Shown here piece after piece: positions 14,270 through 23,090 of a DNA stretch of 64,000 nt (position 1 is its first letter; every line of letters starts with the position of its first letter). A program made the translations under genes and the position numbers. The notes under the pieces are model-generated. The model did not search any database. It was not told the DNA's origin and worked only from the letters and a program-made list of their open reading frames with translations. The stretch spans positions 62,001-126,000 of the forward strand of contig JBELJZ010000005.1 in NCBI GenBank assembly GCA_042089915.1, read 5' to 3'. The DNA is from UBA8752 sp002172485 (lineage in GTDB: Bacteria > Bacteroidota > Bacteroidia > Flavobacteriales_D > Sanyastnellaceae).

Positions 14270-16591
14270 ATGCGCCCCCGTTCCCTCCCCGTCCTCCTGC
14301 TCGCCTTGGCCTTCTCCACCCTTGCAGCAGGACAAGGCCTCCCTGAACTGGGCCGATGGGACACCGTGGTGGTTTTCGGAGAGTCCGGTGCGCCCTTGGA
14401 CAACCCCTGGGTCGGCGGCCTCACCGCGCCCCAATTCTCCGCAGCAGACCTCGATGGCGATGGCGTTCAGGACCTCTTTGTCTTTGACCGGAATGGAGGA
14501 CGGGTCCTCCCCTTTCAAGGCTGCATCTCGGATGTACCGGAAGCCCCATTGACCTATTTGTACCGGCCCGATTGGCGCACCGCCTTCCCGGAGGGCATGC
14601 AGAATTGGGCTTTGCTGCGGGATGCGAATTGCGATGGCGTGCCGGATGTGTTCCACAACAGCCAGAGCGGCATCCGACTGTGGTTGGGCGAAATGCAAGA
14701 CGGCCTGGTGGCCTATCCCAACGCCCCGACCACCAACCTCTTCGGCAACTGGAACTTTGGTGCGGGCGATCAGCAATTGCCGTTGATCTGCCTCAACACC
14801 GACATTCCTGCGCTGGACGATTTCGACGGCGACGGCGACCTCGACATGGTCACCTGGACCGAGACCTCTTCGACCTTGTACGCCTACACAGGACGCGGTG
14901 CCACTAAAGGGTCGGTCGGCTGCGGGGACACCTTGGTCTGGGACGTCACCAACCGGTGCTACGGCATGCTCGACGAAGCGTCGGAAGACAACGGCCTGTT
15001 CATCGGCGACGCCCACACTTGCGGCTTCAACGTGGAAGGGCCGCGCTGGGAATCCGGCGAACTGACCGGCATCACCCGCCACGCCGGCGGCACCGCGGCC
15101 TTGCTCGAATTGGACGGCGACGGCCACCTCGACTTGCTGCTGGGCGACGTGTCCTACGCCAACCTCATCGCCTGCTACATGGCCGATGCGGTCGATGGAC
15201 AGGACAGCACCACCGCCACCAACGGCAGCTGGCCGGCCGACCTCGGCGGGGAGGCGGTCTCCGTGGAGCGGTTCCCGGCCGCCTACCCGATCGATGTGAA
15301 CCAGGACGGGGTGCGTGACCTCTTGATTGCCCCCAACGTCACCTTCGAAATCGACGGCCGCCGCGGGGTGCATTGGTACCGCAATGCCGGTTCGGAATCC
15401 CAGCCGGAGTGGGTACTCGAATCCCGCGCCTTCCTTCAGGACCGCATGATCGAGGTCGGGCGCGGTGCCTACCCCGCCTTCACCGATTTCGATGCAGACG
15501 GCCTGCCCGACCTGGTCGTCGCATGCAAGGAGCGCTACTACGGCCCCGGCAACACCCCTGCGATGCTGGCCCGGTTCCGCAACGTGGGCACCGCGACAGC
15601 CCCCGCCTTCGAGCAGCTCGACACCAACTGGCTGTCTCTGCCCGACTTCGGTGTGGAAAGCGTGGCACCGGCCTTCGGTGACCTCGACGGCGATGGCGAT
15701 GACGACCTCCTGCTGGGCGATGAGCTGGGCAACCTGCACCTGTGGACCAATGGAGCGTCTCCGGGCAACCCTGCGGAATACACCCTGACAGGACCAGCCT
15801 TTCCCTCGGCTTCGGGTGACCCCATCGACGTGGGACAATTCGCCACCCCCTGCCTCTTCGACCTCGATGGAGATGGCGACCTCGACTTGCTGGTCGGCGA
15901 AAAAAACGGCGTCGTCAACCTCTTCGAAAACACCGGCGTGGGCACGGCTGAATTCACCCTCATCTCCGAATCCGCCGGCGAGATTCTGGTGGACAACCTG
16001 CTCGGCATCAATGGCTTTTCGACCCCTTCCGTGCTCGACACGGACGACGGAAGATGGCTCGTGGTCGGAAATGAACTGGGGCACCTCCAAGTGTTTGATC
16101 TGCCCGTCAATCCCGTGGAGGATGCCGGCAGCGAATGGGCCGAAGTCACCGACCAATGGAACGGCTGGGAGGAAGGCGAATTCGCCGCCCCAGCCTTGGA
16201 AGACCTGGATGGAGATGGCGCACAGGACCTCGCGCTCGGCATCCGGGATGGCGGGGTTACTTTGTGGCATGCCGGGGCGGAAGATGCCGTCCGCGGCTGC
16301 TCCCCCATCGTGGACCGCTTGGACGAAATCCGTCCGGACCTGCTGTCGAACTGGAATCCCGCCCCCAATCCGGTGTCCGCCGGCGGCTGGTTTTCTGCAC
16401 CGGCCGACGCCCTCTGGCTGATGGACCTGACCGGACGCCACATCGCCCGACTCGATGGATCGCAAGGCCGGTTCCGAATGCCGCACGGTGCGGCCACGGG
16501 CACCTACCTGCTCCGCCCCGTGACCCAAACCACGACGGGCGCCCCCCTGTTGGGAAGCGCCCGCCGCATGGTGGTGAAGGCCGACCGCTGA
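14270..16591 (+). CDS. Secreted FG-GAP/VCBS-repeat protein with T9SS sorting domain
   Basis: A 773-residue exported protein with signal peptide RSLPVLLLALAFSTLAAGQ. It contains about eight calcium-binding-type loops of the form DxDGDGxxDL (DLDGDGVQDLF, DFDGDGDLDMV, ELDGDGHLDLL, DFDADGLPDLV and others), as in FG-GAP/VCBS integrin-like propellers. The C-terminal about 75 residues (from NPAPNPVSAGGW) form a T9SS type A sorting domain. It is probably a surface-exposed or released adhesin-like protein. I chose the ATG one codon after a GTG. The partner is unknown. Confidence 0.87.
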   Translation: MRPRSLPVLLLALAFSTLAAGQGLPELGRWDTVVVFGESGAPLDNPWVGGLTAPQFSAADLDGDGVQDLFVFDRNGGRVLPFQGCISDVPEAPLTYLYRPDWRTAFPEGMQNWALLRDANCDGVPDVFHNSQSGIRLWLGEMQDGLVAYPNAPTTNLFGNWNFGAGDQQLPLICLNTDIPALDDFDGDGDLDMVTWTETSSTLYAYTGRGATKGSVGCGDTLVWDVTNRCYGMLDEASEDNGLFIGDAHTCGFNVEGPRWESGELTGITRHAGGTAALLELDGDGHLDLLLGDVSYANLIACYMADAVDGQDSTTATNGSWPADLGGEAVSVERFPAAYPIDVNQDGVRDLLIAPNVTFEIDGRRGVHWYRNAGSESQPEWVLESRAFLQDRMIEVGRGAYPAFTDFDADGLPDLVVACKERYYGPGNTPAMLARFRNVGTATAPAFEQLDTNWLSLPDFGVESVAPAFGDLDGDGDDDLLLGDELGNLHLWTNGASPGNPAEYTLTGPAFPSASGDPIDVGQFATPCLFDLDGDGDLDLLVGEKNGVVNLFENTGVGTAEFTLISESAGEILVDNLLGINGFSTPSVLDTDDGRWLVVGNELGHLQVFDLPVNPVEDAGSEWAEVTDQWNGWEEGEFAAPALEDLDGDGAQDLALGIRDGGVTLWHAGAEDAVRGCSPIVDRLDEIRPDLLSNWNPAPNPVSAGGWFSAPADALWLMDLTGRHIARLDGSQGRFRMPHGAATGTYLLRPVTQTTTGAPLLGSARRMVVKADR

Positions 16592-16607
16592 TCGGCTTTC
16601 GTCAGGT

Positions 16608-17552
16608 TCAAACGCCCATGCCGTCGAGCACGTCGGCGACTTCCTTGACCGCCTTGGCACTCTCGTGGAGCAGGGCCATCTCGTCGTCGTTGAGCTCGAG
16701 CTCGATGATGTCCTCGACCCCCTTGGCACCGAGCTTGACCGGAACACCGAGGTAAAGGTCGCTCAGGCCGTATTGGCCGGTGAGGCGGGCGCAGCAAGGG
16801 AAGATGCGCTTCTGGTCCTTCACGATGGCCTCGACCATCTGCGCGGCGGCGGCACCCGGTGCGTACCAGGCGGACGTGCCGAGGAGCTGGACGATCTCGC
16901 CACCTCCCTTCTTGGTGCGCTGCACGATGGCTTCCAAAGCGTCGGCGTCGATCATCTCAGTGACGGGAATGCCGCTGACCGTGGTGTAACGCGGGAGCGG
17001 CACCATCGTGTCACCGTGCCCGCCCATCAACACGGCTTGAATGTCTTTCGGGCTCACGTTGAGGGCCTCGGCGAGGAAGGCGCGGTAACGGGCGGTGTCG
17101 AGCACCCCCGCCATGCCGACGACGCGGTGGTCGGGCAGACCGGCAGTTTTCCAGGCTTGGTACGTCATGACGTCCAGCGGGTTGGACACGATCACGATGA
17201 TGGCCTCCGGGCTGTGCGGGAGGATTTGCTCGGTCACGCTCTTCACGATGCCGGCATTGGTCGCGATCAAATCGTCGCGGCTCATTCCAGGCTTTCGCGG
17301 CAGGCCGCTGGTGATCACGACCACGTCGCTGCCTGCGGTCTTGCTGTAATCGTTGGTGCTGCCGACGGTGCGGGTGTCGTAGCTGTTGACCGGGCTGGTC
17401 TCCCAGATGTCGAGGGCCTTGCCTTCGGCGAACCCGTCCTTGATGTCGAGGAGCACGACTTCGTTGCAAACTTCACGGGTAGCGAGCACATCGGCGCAGG
17501 TGGCGCCCACATTTCCGGCTCCGACGACGGTGACCTTGGTACGTTGGATCAT
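16608..17552 (-). CDS. mdh: Malate dehydrogenase (LDH-like type)
   Basis: A 314-residue NAD-dependent enzyme that interconverts malate and oxaloacetate in the TCA cycle. It has the Rossmann motif VVGAGNVGAT near the N-terminus, the substrate-loop ITSGLPRKPGMSRDDL with the malate-specific arginine, SNPLDVMTYQ, and the catalytic GGHGDTMVPL histidine. This is the LDH-like malate dehydrogenase class used by Bacteroidota. I chose the ATG giving MIQRTKVTVVG; an upstream ATG adds 18 unlike residues. A TACTTTTG promoter box is 27 nt upstream. Confidence 0.96.
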   Translation of the reverse strand: MIQRTKVTVVGAGNVGATCADVLATREVCNEVVLLDIKDGFAEGKALDIWETSPVNSYDTRTVGSTNDYSKTAGSDVVVITSGLPRKPGMSRDDLIATNAGIVKSVTEQILPHSPEAIIVIVSNPLDVMTYQAWKTAGLPDHRVVGMAGVLDTARYRAFLAEALNVSPKDIQAVLMGGHGDTMVPLPRYTTVSGIPVTEMIDADALEAIVQRTKKGGGEIVQLLGTSAWYAPGAAAAQMVEAIVKDQKRIFPCCARLTGQYGLSDLYLGVPVKLGAKGVEDIIELELNDDEMALLHESAKAVKEVADVLDGMGV

Positions 17553-17579
17553 GTTGGAGGTGTTGGGTGAATCGGTTTG

Positions 17580-17603
17580 CAAAAGTAAGGGACGGAATAC
17601 GGC
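17580..17603 (-). promoter_or_regulatory. Promoter of mdh
   Basis: The minus strand reads TACTTTTG at 17587-17580, an exact TAnnTTTG. A TTG lies 16 nt upstream of the box, just under the 17-23 nt spacing reported for Flavobacterium promoters. Confidence 0.55.
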
Positions 17604-17638
17604 CAAACCGATGCGCTTCGTTGCAACTTGGACTTTGG

Positions 17639-18757
17639 ATGAACCTGCGCATTTTCCTCCCCCTACTCCTGGCCACCGCGACTGCCACGACGGTCCTGGC
17701 CCAACCGGAACCGGACACCTCGCAATGGCCGGATGGCCGACCCGGTGCGGACTTCAATGTTGTGGACGCCAAGGGCCTCAAGCAAGGGCGCTGGATTCGG
17801 GTTTACCCCAACGGCAAGCTTTATTACAGCGGCAGCTTCGAAAACAGCCGCCCCGTCGGCCACTTCACCTTCTTCCGAGAAACGGGCAAAGTGCTGAGCG
17901 AGGTCCGGCACCAAGCGGACTCGGACATCGCCAAGGCCGTTCTCTATCGCGAAGACGGCACGGAAAGCCACCGTGGACATTATCTGACCGTGCAAGTCGA
18001 TGGAGAGTGGACCCAATGGAAGGACGGCGAGTGGACCGCGTTGGACCGTCGGGACCGCGTGCGGGTCGTCGAACACTACACCCGCGACACCCTCGATGGC
18101 CCGACGACCACATTCCACCCGAACGGCACGCTGCTGGAAGAGGGCACGTATGCCATGGGCCTGAAGAATGGCGTGTGGAAGGCCTTCGACCGGGAGGGCC
18201 GACCCCGCGGCGTGGAGCATTGGCGGAATGGCCAGCGCAACGGTCCCGCTCAAGTGATGCAGGACGGGGGTGCCATGCTCAGCGAAGGCCAGTTTGCCTT
18301 GGACCTTCCGGTGGGCGAATGGACCACCTACAACCCCGACGGCAAGGTCCGCTCCTTGATCACTTACGAAGGCGGACGCGTGGTGACCGAAAGCCCGCAA
18401 AACGGCGAGTTCTCTTCCGACTACCCCAGCGGCCGCCCGGAATGGGTGGGGCGGTATGCCCATGGCCGCCTCGATGGCCCGTTCACTTCCTGGCACGATG
18501 CGGGTGAATGGACCATGGTGCCCGCCGAAGCAGGTGGCGGATCGGGAATCCCACCGGGCATGGTCGGACCGGGTCGGCGACCGGGAGCCAAGCCAGACGC
18601 CCCGATGCGGCGCGAGCTTCGCAACCAACCCATGAAAGAAGTGGGCGAATACACCGCTGGCGTCAAAGACGGCACCTGGCGCTACTTCGACGAGCAGGGC
18701 AACACCATCCGCACTGAACGCTGGTCACTCGGACGGCTCGAATCCACCGACGAATGA
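17639..18757 (+). CDS. Secreted MORN-type repeat protein (YwqK-like)
   Basis: A 372-residue protein with a signal peptide (MNLRIFLPLLLATATATTVLAQ). It carries repeated short strands of the form DxxGxxxGxWxxYxPNGKLxxxGxY: GLKQGRWIRVYPNGKLYY, DGPTTTFHPNGTLLEEG, LPVGEWTTYNPDGKV and VKDGTWRYFDEQGN. These are MORN_2/YwqK-type repeats; the label antitoxin sometimes attached to that family is not supported here because it is exported and has no toxin next to it. Its TGA overlaps the ATG of the subtilase gene (ATGA), so the two are probably made together. Confidence 0.82.
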   Translation: MNLRIFLPLLLATATATTVLAQPEPDTSQWPDGRPGADFNVVDAKGLKQGRWIRVYPNGKLYYSGSFENSRPVGHFTFFRETGKVLSEVRHQADSDIAKAVLYREDGTESHRGHYLTVQVDGEWTQWKDGEWTALDRRDRVRVVEHYTRDTLDGPTTTFHPNGTLLEEGTYAMGLKNGVWKAFDREGRPRGVEHWRNGQRNGPAQVMQDGGAMLSEGQFALDLPVGEWTTYNPDGKVRSLITYEGGRVVTESPQNGEFSSDYPSGRPEWVGRYAHGRLDGPFTSWHDAGEWTMVPAEAGGGSGIPPGMVGPGRRPGAKPDAPMRRELRNQPMKEVGEYTAGVKDGTWRYFDEQGNTIRTERWSLGRLESTDE

Positions 18758-20514
18758 GGACCGCCGTCGCCGCCATCCTGCTCCTCTTCATGGGGATGGA
18801 CGCTGGGCTGACAGCCCAGGTGGCGCCCCTGCACCACTGGGTGGGGTTTGCGGACAAGGTGGGTTGTGGTGTGGACTTGTCCGCCCCGAATGCGGGCAGC
18901 TTGTTGCTGTCCCCTCGGGCTTTGGCGCGCCGCGAACGGCACAGCATCGTCCTCGATTCCCTGGACCTGCCCGTCTCGCCCGCCTACATCGCCGAGGTCA
19001 TGGCCATTGGAGAGGTTGAAGGCCAACAGGCCTTTCGGAAGTTGCACCAAAGCCGTTGGCTCAACGGCATGGTCATCCAAGTCGACACCACCGTGGTCGA
19101 CTCGGCCGAAACCGCCGCGCTTCTGGACCAAGTGGCCGGATTGGAGACCGTGATTGAACTCCGGAAAACCCGATTCCACACGCGGCCTTCGCCCGTGCCT
19201 GCCCTGACCTCAGTGCGCAACGCGGTCGCCCAAAGCGGCGACACCGAATACGGCGATGCCTGGCTCCAAACCAACCAACTCCGGCTGGACCTGCTGCACG
19301 GGCTGGGCCACCGCGGACAGGGCATGATGGTGGGTGTGCTCGACAGTGGGTTCGACCGGGTGGACACCAATCCCGCCTTCTCCCGCGCCCGAAGCGAAGG
19401 GCGCATCCGAATCGGAGGCAACTTCCCCAATGGAGGGGCCGCTTCCGAGTGGATTTACCAGGAACACAGCCACGGCGCCATGGTGCTCTCGACCATGGCC
19501 GGCGAGCGCACCGACAGCCTGACCTACCTCGGGTCCGCCCCAGAAGCCAGCTATGTCCTGTTTCGCACCGAGGATGTCGATTGGGAAAACCTCGTGGAGG
19601 AATACCACTGGGTTGCGGCGGCTGAACGCGCCGACAGCATGGGCTGTGACGTGCTCAACACCTCGCTGGGCTACTCCTTGTTTGACGACATCGATGCCAA
19701 CCACAGCACGGCCGAATTGGACGGCAACACGTTTCCCATCACCCGCGCCTCCGACATCGCGGCCACCCGGGGCATGCTCGTCTTCAGCTCGGCTGGCAAC
19801 AGCGGCAACAGCCCCTGGCAAAAGATCACCGCACCCGCGGATGGCGACAGCGTCATCGCCGTCGGAGCTGTGAATGCCTTCGGGCAACACGCCTCCTTCA
19901 GCGGATATGGCCCCTCCGCCGATGGACGAATCAAACCCGACCTCAGCGCCACGGGCCGGGACGCGGTGTACATCCATCCTGACGGCACCATTCGCCCCGG
20001 CAACGGCACCTCCTTTTCCTCCCCCATCCTGTGCGGAGCTGCCACCAGCTTGTGGAGCGCGCACCCGGACCAGCCCGCGTGGGCCATCCGCCGGATCTTG
20101 GTTGAATCGGCTTCGCAGGCCGCCGCACCCGACACGGTGCTCGGATTCGGCATTCCAGACCTCTGGGCCGCCCACCTCGCCCTCGGAGGGACGGCGCCCG
20201 CCGGAGACAATGCAGGCGTTCCGCTTCTGATCTATCCCAACCCCGTGGCGGCTGGCGCGGACCGGCTTCGCGTGGTGTTTCGGGAGGCCAACCTCCTTGC
20301 GGCTCCGGGCAGCCCCCTGCAGTGGGAGATCCGCGACGCCCTGGGCCGCCTCATTGCAGACGGCGAGGTGTCCCGCGGCAAAGAGGCGACCACCACATTG
20401 ACCCTGGACACAGCGCCTTTGTCCACCGGCACCTACATCCTCGCGCTGTTTGGCGTGCTGGAGGAAGACCCCAGCCGCATGCCGACGGCTTGGGCACGGT
20501 TTGCCGTCGATTGA
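18754..20514 (+). CDS. Secreted subtilisin-like S8 serine peptidase with C-terminal sorting domain
   Basis: A 586-residue protease precursor. Signal peptide is MRTAVAAILLLFMGMDAGLTAQ, followed by a pro-region to about residue 165. The catalytic triad is D197 (VGVLDSGFD), H240 (HSHGAMVLSTMAG) and S420 (GTSFSSP), with the oxyanion Asn in SSAGNSGNS. The last about 90 residues (IYPNPVAAGADRLRV to the end) look like a T9SS type A sorting domain, so it is probably outside the cell. It is coupled to the MORN-type gene upstream and 13 bp from the basic protein downstream. Confidence 0.92.
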   Translation: MRTAVAAILLLFMGMDAGLTAQVAPLHHWVGFADKVGCGVDLSAPNAGSLLLSPRALARRERHSIVLDSLDLPVSPAYIAEVMAIGEVEGQQAFRKLHQSRWLNGMVIQVDTTVVDSAETAALLDQVAGLETVIELRKTRFHTRPSPVPALTSVRNAVAQSGDTEYGDAWLQTNQLRLDLLHGLGHRGQGMMVGVLDSGFDRVDTNPAFSRARSEGRIRIGGNFPNGGAASEWIYQEHSHGAMVLSTMAGERTDSLTYLGSAPEASYVLFRTEDVDWENLVEEYHWVAAAERADSMGCDVLNTSLGYSLFDDIDANHSTAELDGNTFPITRASDIAATRGMLVFSSAGNSGNSPWQKITAPADGDSVIAVGAVNAFGQHASFSGYGPSADGRIKPDLSATGRDAVYIHPDGTIRPGNGTSFSSPILCGAATSLWSAHPDQPAWAIRRILVESASQAAAPDTVLGFGIPDLWAAHLALGGTAPAGDNAGVPLLIYPNPVAAGADRLRVVFREANLLAAPGSPLQWEIRDALGRLIADGEVSRGKEATTTLTLDTAPLSTGTYILALFGVLEEDPSRMPTAWARFAVD

Positions 20515-20527
20515 CGTTCTTCACCCC

Positions 20528-20908
20528 ATGACCCGTTGGTTCTTCCTTCTGTTCACATGTTGGGCTTTCGGCCTGGCCGGGCCCACTGAGGCATGCGGCC
20601 AACGCGAACGCAGCCAGAACCCCGCCCGGCAGCGCAAGGCCCAACTCAAGATGAAGCGGGAGCGGGAAAAGAAGAACGAGGCGCTTTTTAAGGAAGGCCG
20701 CAAGGCGCATTGGAAATCACAGGATCGCTCGACGCGCAAACGCTGGCGTGCCCAGCGCCGGGCGGCCAAAAGAATGCGCCGCGGTGGTGGACCAGACAGC
20801 TGGTACAAGGGCCTGTTCCGATCCGGAAAGCCCATCCCGTGGACGCGCCGGGCAGCCAACAGAGTGGGCAACCTCTTCAAGCGCAAACGAAAGCGCCGTC
20901 ACTATTGA
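20528..20908 (+). CDS. Small, very basic exported protein, function unknown
   Basis: A 126-residue protein with a probable signal peptide (MTRWFFLLFTCWAFGLAGPTEA) and a mature part extremely rich in Arg and Lys, for example KMKREREKKNE, RSTRKRWRAQRRAAKRMRR and the end FKRKRKRRHY. I do not recognise a family. The charge suggests binding to nucleic acid or to an acidic surface polymer, but that is inference. It lies 13 bp after the subtilase gene, so it is probably in the same operon. The coding call rests on the signal peptide, spacing and consistent frame. Confidence 0.65.
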   Translation: MTRWFFLLFTCWAFGLAGPTEACGQRERSQNPARQRKAQLKMKREREKKNEALFKEGRKAHWKSQDRSTRKRWRAQRRAAKRMRRGGGPDSWYKGLFRSGKPIPWTRRAANRVGNLFKRKRKRRHY

Positions 20909-20944
20909 TACATTCTCCTGGATCGCGGACCTAACTTAACCGTG

Positions 20945-21598
20945 ATGCGCGCTCTCTGCTTGCTTCTCACCATCGGGCTCTTGGCCTCCTGCTCCGTGGG
21001 CAACGACTTTTCCCGCACCACCTTCCAAAAGAAGCGCTACAGTCGCGGCTACTACGTCCACAAGTCAAGTGACCGCCGCAGTCAGTCGCCCCCACAATCC
21101 ACCGCATTCGACGGCGATAAACCCGACATTTCCGATGCATCGGAACCGACACTGCGGCCAGTGAATCCAGCCTCGATTCCGGCATCCTCTTCCTTTTCAA
21201 GCGCAATTCCAACCACTTCGAAGTCGGAGGCCAAACGCGGTGCCGAAATCGGCAAGCTGACCACACTCCCACCAGCGCTAACACAGGGCCTCAGCTTCCA
21301 TTCGGCGGACACCCTCCTTCGCCAAGGGGAGCCTCTTCCCGTCCCCGCTGTCAAGCGACCACTCCACTGGTCCACCTGGGTGGCCTCCGGGACTTTTCTC
21401 CTCGGCCTGATTCCGGGTCTACACGTGCTGCTTTTCACCGTATGGATCCCGGCCTATGTGGGCATCGTGGCTTCCGGCCCGAACCAGGAACATTCCGGAT
21501 TGGCATTGGCCACCGCACTGTTCATGGCCTCCCTGCTCTTGGGTCTCCTGGCTTTGGGGGTGATCGCCGTCTTTCTCCGCTATGTTCTCAGCGGGTAA
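20945..21598 (+). CDS. Putative lipoprotein with two C-terminal membrane segments
   Basis: A 217-residue protein. The N-terminus MRALCLLLTIGLLASC has a lipobox with Cys16. A long Ser/Pro/Thr-rich polar linker follows, then two hydrophobic segments (STWVASGTFLLGLIPGLHV with its continuation, and ALFMASLLLGLLALGVI). I do not recognise a family, although lipoproteins of this layout are common in Bacteroidota. An ATG is chosen one codon after a GTG. The stop is followed by a strong hairpin that can end transcription in both directions. Confidence 0.7.
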   Translation: MRALCLLLTIGLLASCSVGNDFSRTTFQKKRYSRGYYVHKSSDRRSQSPPQSTAFDGDKPDISDASEPTLRPVNPASIPASSSFSSAIPTTSKSEAKRGAEIGKLTTLPPALTQGLSFHSADTLLRQGEPLPVPAVKRPLHWSTWVASGTFLLGLIPGLHVLLFTVWIPAYVGIVASGPNQEHSGLALATALFMASLLLGLLALGVIAVFLRYVLSG

Positions 21599-21604
21599 AT
21601 AAAA

Positions 21605-21626
21605 AAGCCCCTCGTGGGAGGGGCTT
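21605..21626. terminator. Bidirectional terminator between the lipoprotein gene and tRNA-Thr(CGT)
   Basis: A perfect 9-bp stem AAGCCCCTC/GAGGGGCTT with a GTGG loop. On the minus strand it is followed by TTTTTTATTT, a strong T-run for the tRNA transcript; on the plus strand only TTT follows. Confidence 0.85.
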
Positions 21627-21631
21627 TCCGG

Positions 21632-21704
<73 letters not shown>

Positions 21705-21733
21705 TTGTGTCACCGCTTTCGGAGACGGGGCGG

Positions 21734-21741
21734 CGAAGATA
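21734..21741 (-). promoter_or_regulatory. Promoter -7 box of tRNA-Thr(CGT)
   Basis: The minus strand reads TATCTTCG, the TAnnTTCG variant seen before several genes in this window. It lies 29 nt upstream of the tRNA 5' end, in the gap after rarA. Confidence 0.45.
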
Positions 21742-21788
21742 CGCAGGCGGTATAAGAAGGTTGCGCTCGGAAGCGAATTTTCGTGGGA

Positions 21789-23090
21789 TTACCCTTTGCG
21801 GTCGCCCCACAGGCTACGCAAGAAGTCGGCGATGCTCCGCTCCCGCGGCGTGTTGCCGGGACGGAAGAAACGCTGTCCGGACAGCCCTTCGGGCAGGCAT
21901 TCCTGCCCGCTGAACCCGCCGTGGTCGTGGTCGTAGCGGTACCCACTCCCGTGACCGAGGTCCTTCATCAGTTTCGTTGGCGCGTTGCGCAAATGCAGGG
22001 GCACCGGCAGGTCGCCGTGATCCCGCACCGCCTTCTGGGCCATGCCAATGGCGGCATAGGCGCTGTTGGACTTGGGGCTCGACGCGAGATAGGTCGCGCA
22101 CTGGGAGAGCGGGATGCGGCACTCCGGGACGCCGAGGCGTTCGACGGCGTCGAAGGCAGCGTTGGCCAGGACGAGCGCCGTCGGATTGGCATGGCCGATG
22201 TCCTCGCTGGCCGAGATGAGCAGGCGCCGGGCGATGAATTTGGGATCCTCCCCGCCTTCGATCATCCGCGCCAGCCAGTAGACAGCTCCATCGGGGTCGC
22301 TGCTGCGGATGGATTTGATCAGAGCCGAGGCGATGTCGTAGTGGGTGTCGCCGGTCTTGTCGTACCGGGACAGGTTGGCCTGGATGAACCGGGACACCAG
22401 CGCGTCATCGATGCGGATGCCATCGCTGCCCTCCTCCTGCTCTGCAGCAGCACCCGCCACCACGAGTTCGAGGACATTGAGGAGGCGCCGGCCGTCTCCT
22501 CCGCTGGCGCGCAGAAGGGCGTCCCATTCGGCGATCTCCACCTGGTGCTCCTGCAGCCACGCGTCCTTGTCCAGCGCCCGGTGGACCAATTCTTCGAGCT
22601 GCTCCTTGCCGAACGCCTCGAGTACATAAACCTGGCTGCGAGAGAGCAAGGCGGGGATGACCTCGAAACTGGGGTTCTCAGTGGTTGCCCCGATCAGGGT
22701 GACCGATCCGCGCTCGACCGCGCCGAGGAGGCTGTCCTGCTGCGCCTTCGAAAAGCGGTGAATCTCGTCGATGAACAGCACCGCCCGGGTGCTGAACATC
22801 CCTTGTCGCTCCGCGCTGTCGATGACCTCGCGGACTTCCTTGACGCCGCTGCGGATGGCGCTGAGCTGGTGGAAGGGGCGGCCAGTGGCTTCGGCCATGA
22901 GCCGGGCCAAGGTGGTCTTTCCGACGCCCGGCGGGCCCCACAAAATCATGGACGGCAACTGACCTGCCTTCAGGGCGCGACGCAGCGTGGCATCCGGCCC
23001 CACCAAGTGGGCCTGCCCGACGTAATCCTCGAGCGTGCGTGGCCGCATCCGTTCGGCCAAGGGCGCTTCTGGGGTGTGGGAAGCGTTCAT
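21789..23090 (-). CDS. rarA: Replication-associated recombination protein A (AAA+ ATPase)
   Basis: A 433-residue RarA/MgsA/WRNIP1-family ATPase acting at stalled replication forks. It has the N-terminal RPRTLEDYVGQAHLVG motif, Walker A WGPPGVGKTTLA, Walker B LFIDEIHRF, the sensor GATTENPSFEV, arginine finger ALLSRSQVY and the C-terminal tetramerisation region with HANPTAL and KAVRDHGDLPVPLHLRNAP. Length is normal. Its ATG overlaps the stop of the acyltransferase gene (ATGA); it is the last gene of a three-gene coupled operon. Confidence 0.97.
   Translation of the reverse strand: MNASHTPEAPLAERMRPRTLEDYVGQAHLVGPDATLRRALKAGQLPSMILWGPPGVGKTTLARLMAEATGRPFHQLSAIRSGVKEVREVIDSAERQGMFSTRAVLFIDEIHRFSKAQQDSLLGAVERGSVTLIGATTENPSFEVIPALLSRSQVYVLEAFGKEQLEELVHRALDKDAWLQEHQVEIAEWDALLRASGGDGRRLLNVLELVVAGAAAEQEEGSDGIRIDDALVSRFIQANLSRYDKTGDTHYDIASALIKSIRSSDPDGAVYWLARMIEGGEDPKFIARRLLISASEDIGHANPTALVLANAAFDAVERLGVPECRIPLSQCATYLASSPKSNSAYAAIGMAQKAVRDHGDLPVPLHLRNAPTKLMKDLGHGSGYRYDHDHGGFSGQECLPEGLSGQRFFRPGNTPRERSIADFLRSLWGDRKG

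Noticed and set aside
17639..18757. YwqK-like protein as the antitoxin of a toxin-antitoxin pair
   Set aside because: It has a signal peptide and its coupled neighbour is an exported protease, not a toxin; the family name comes from repeat similarity only.
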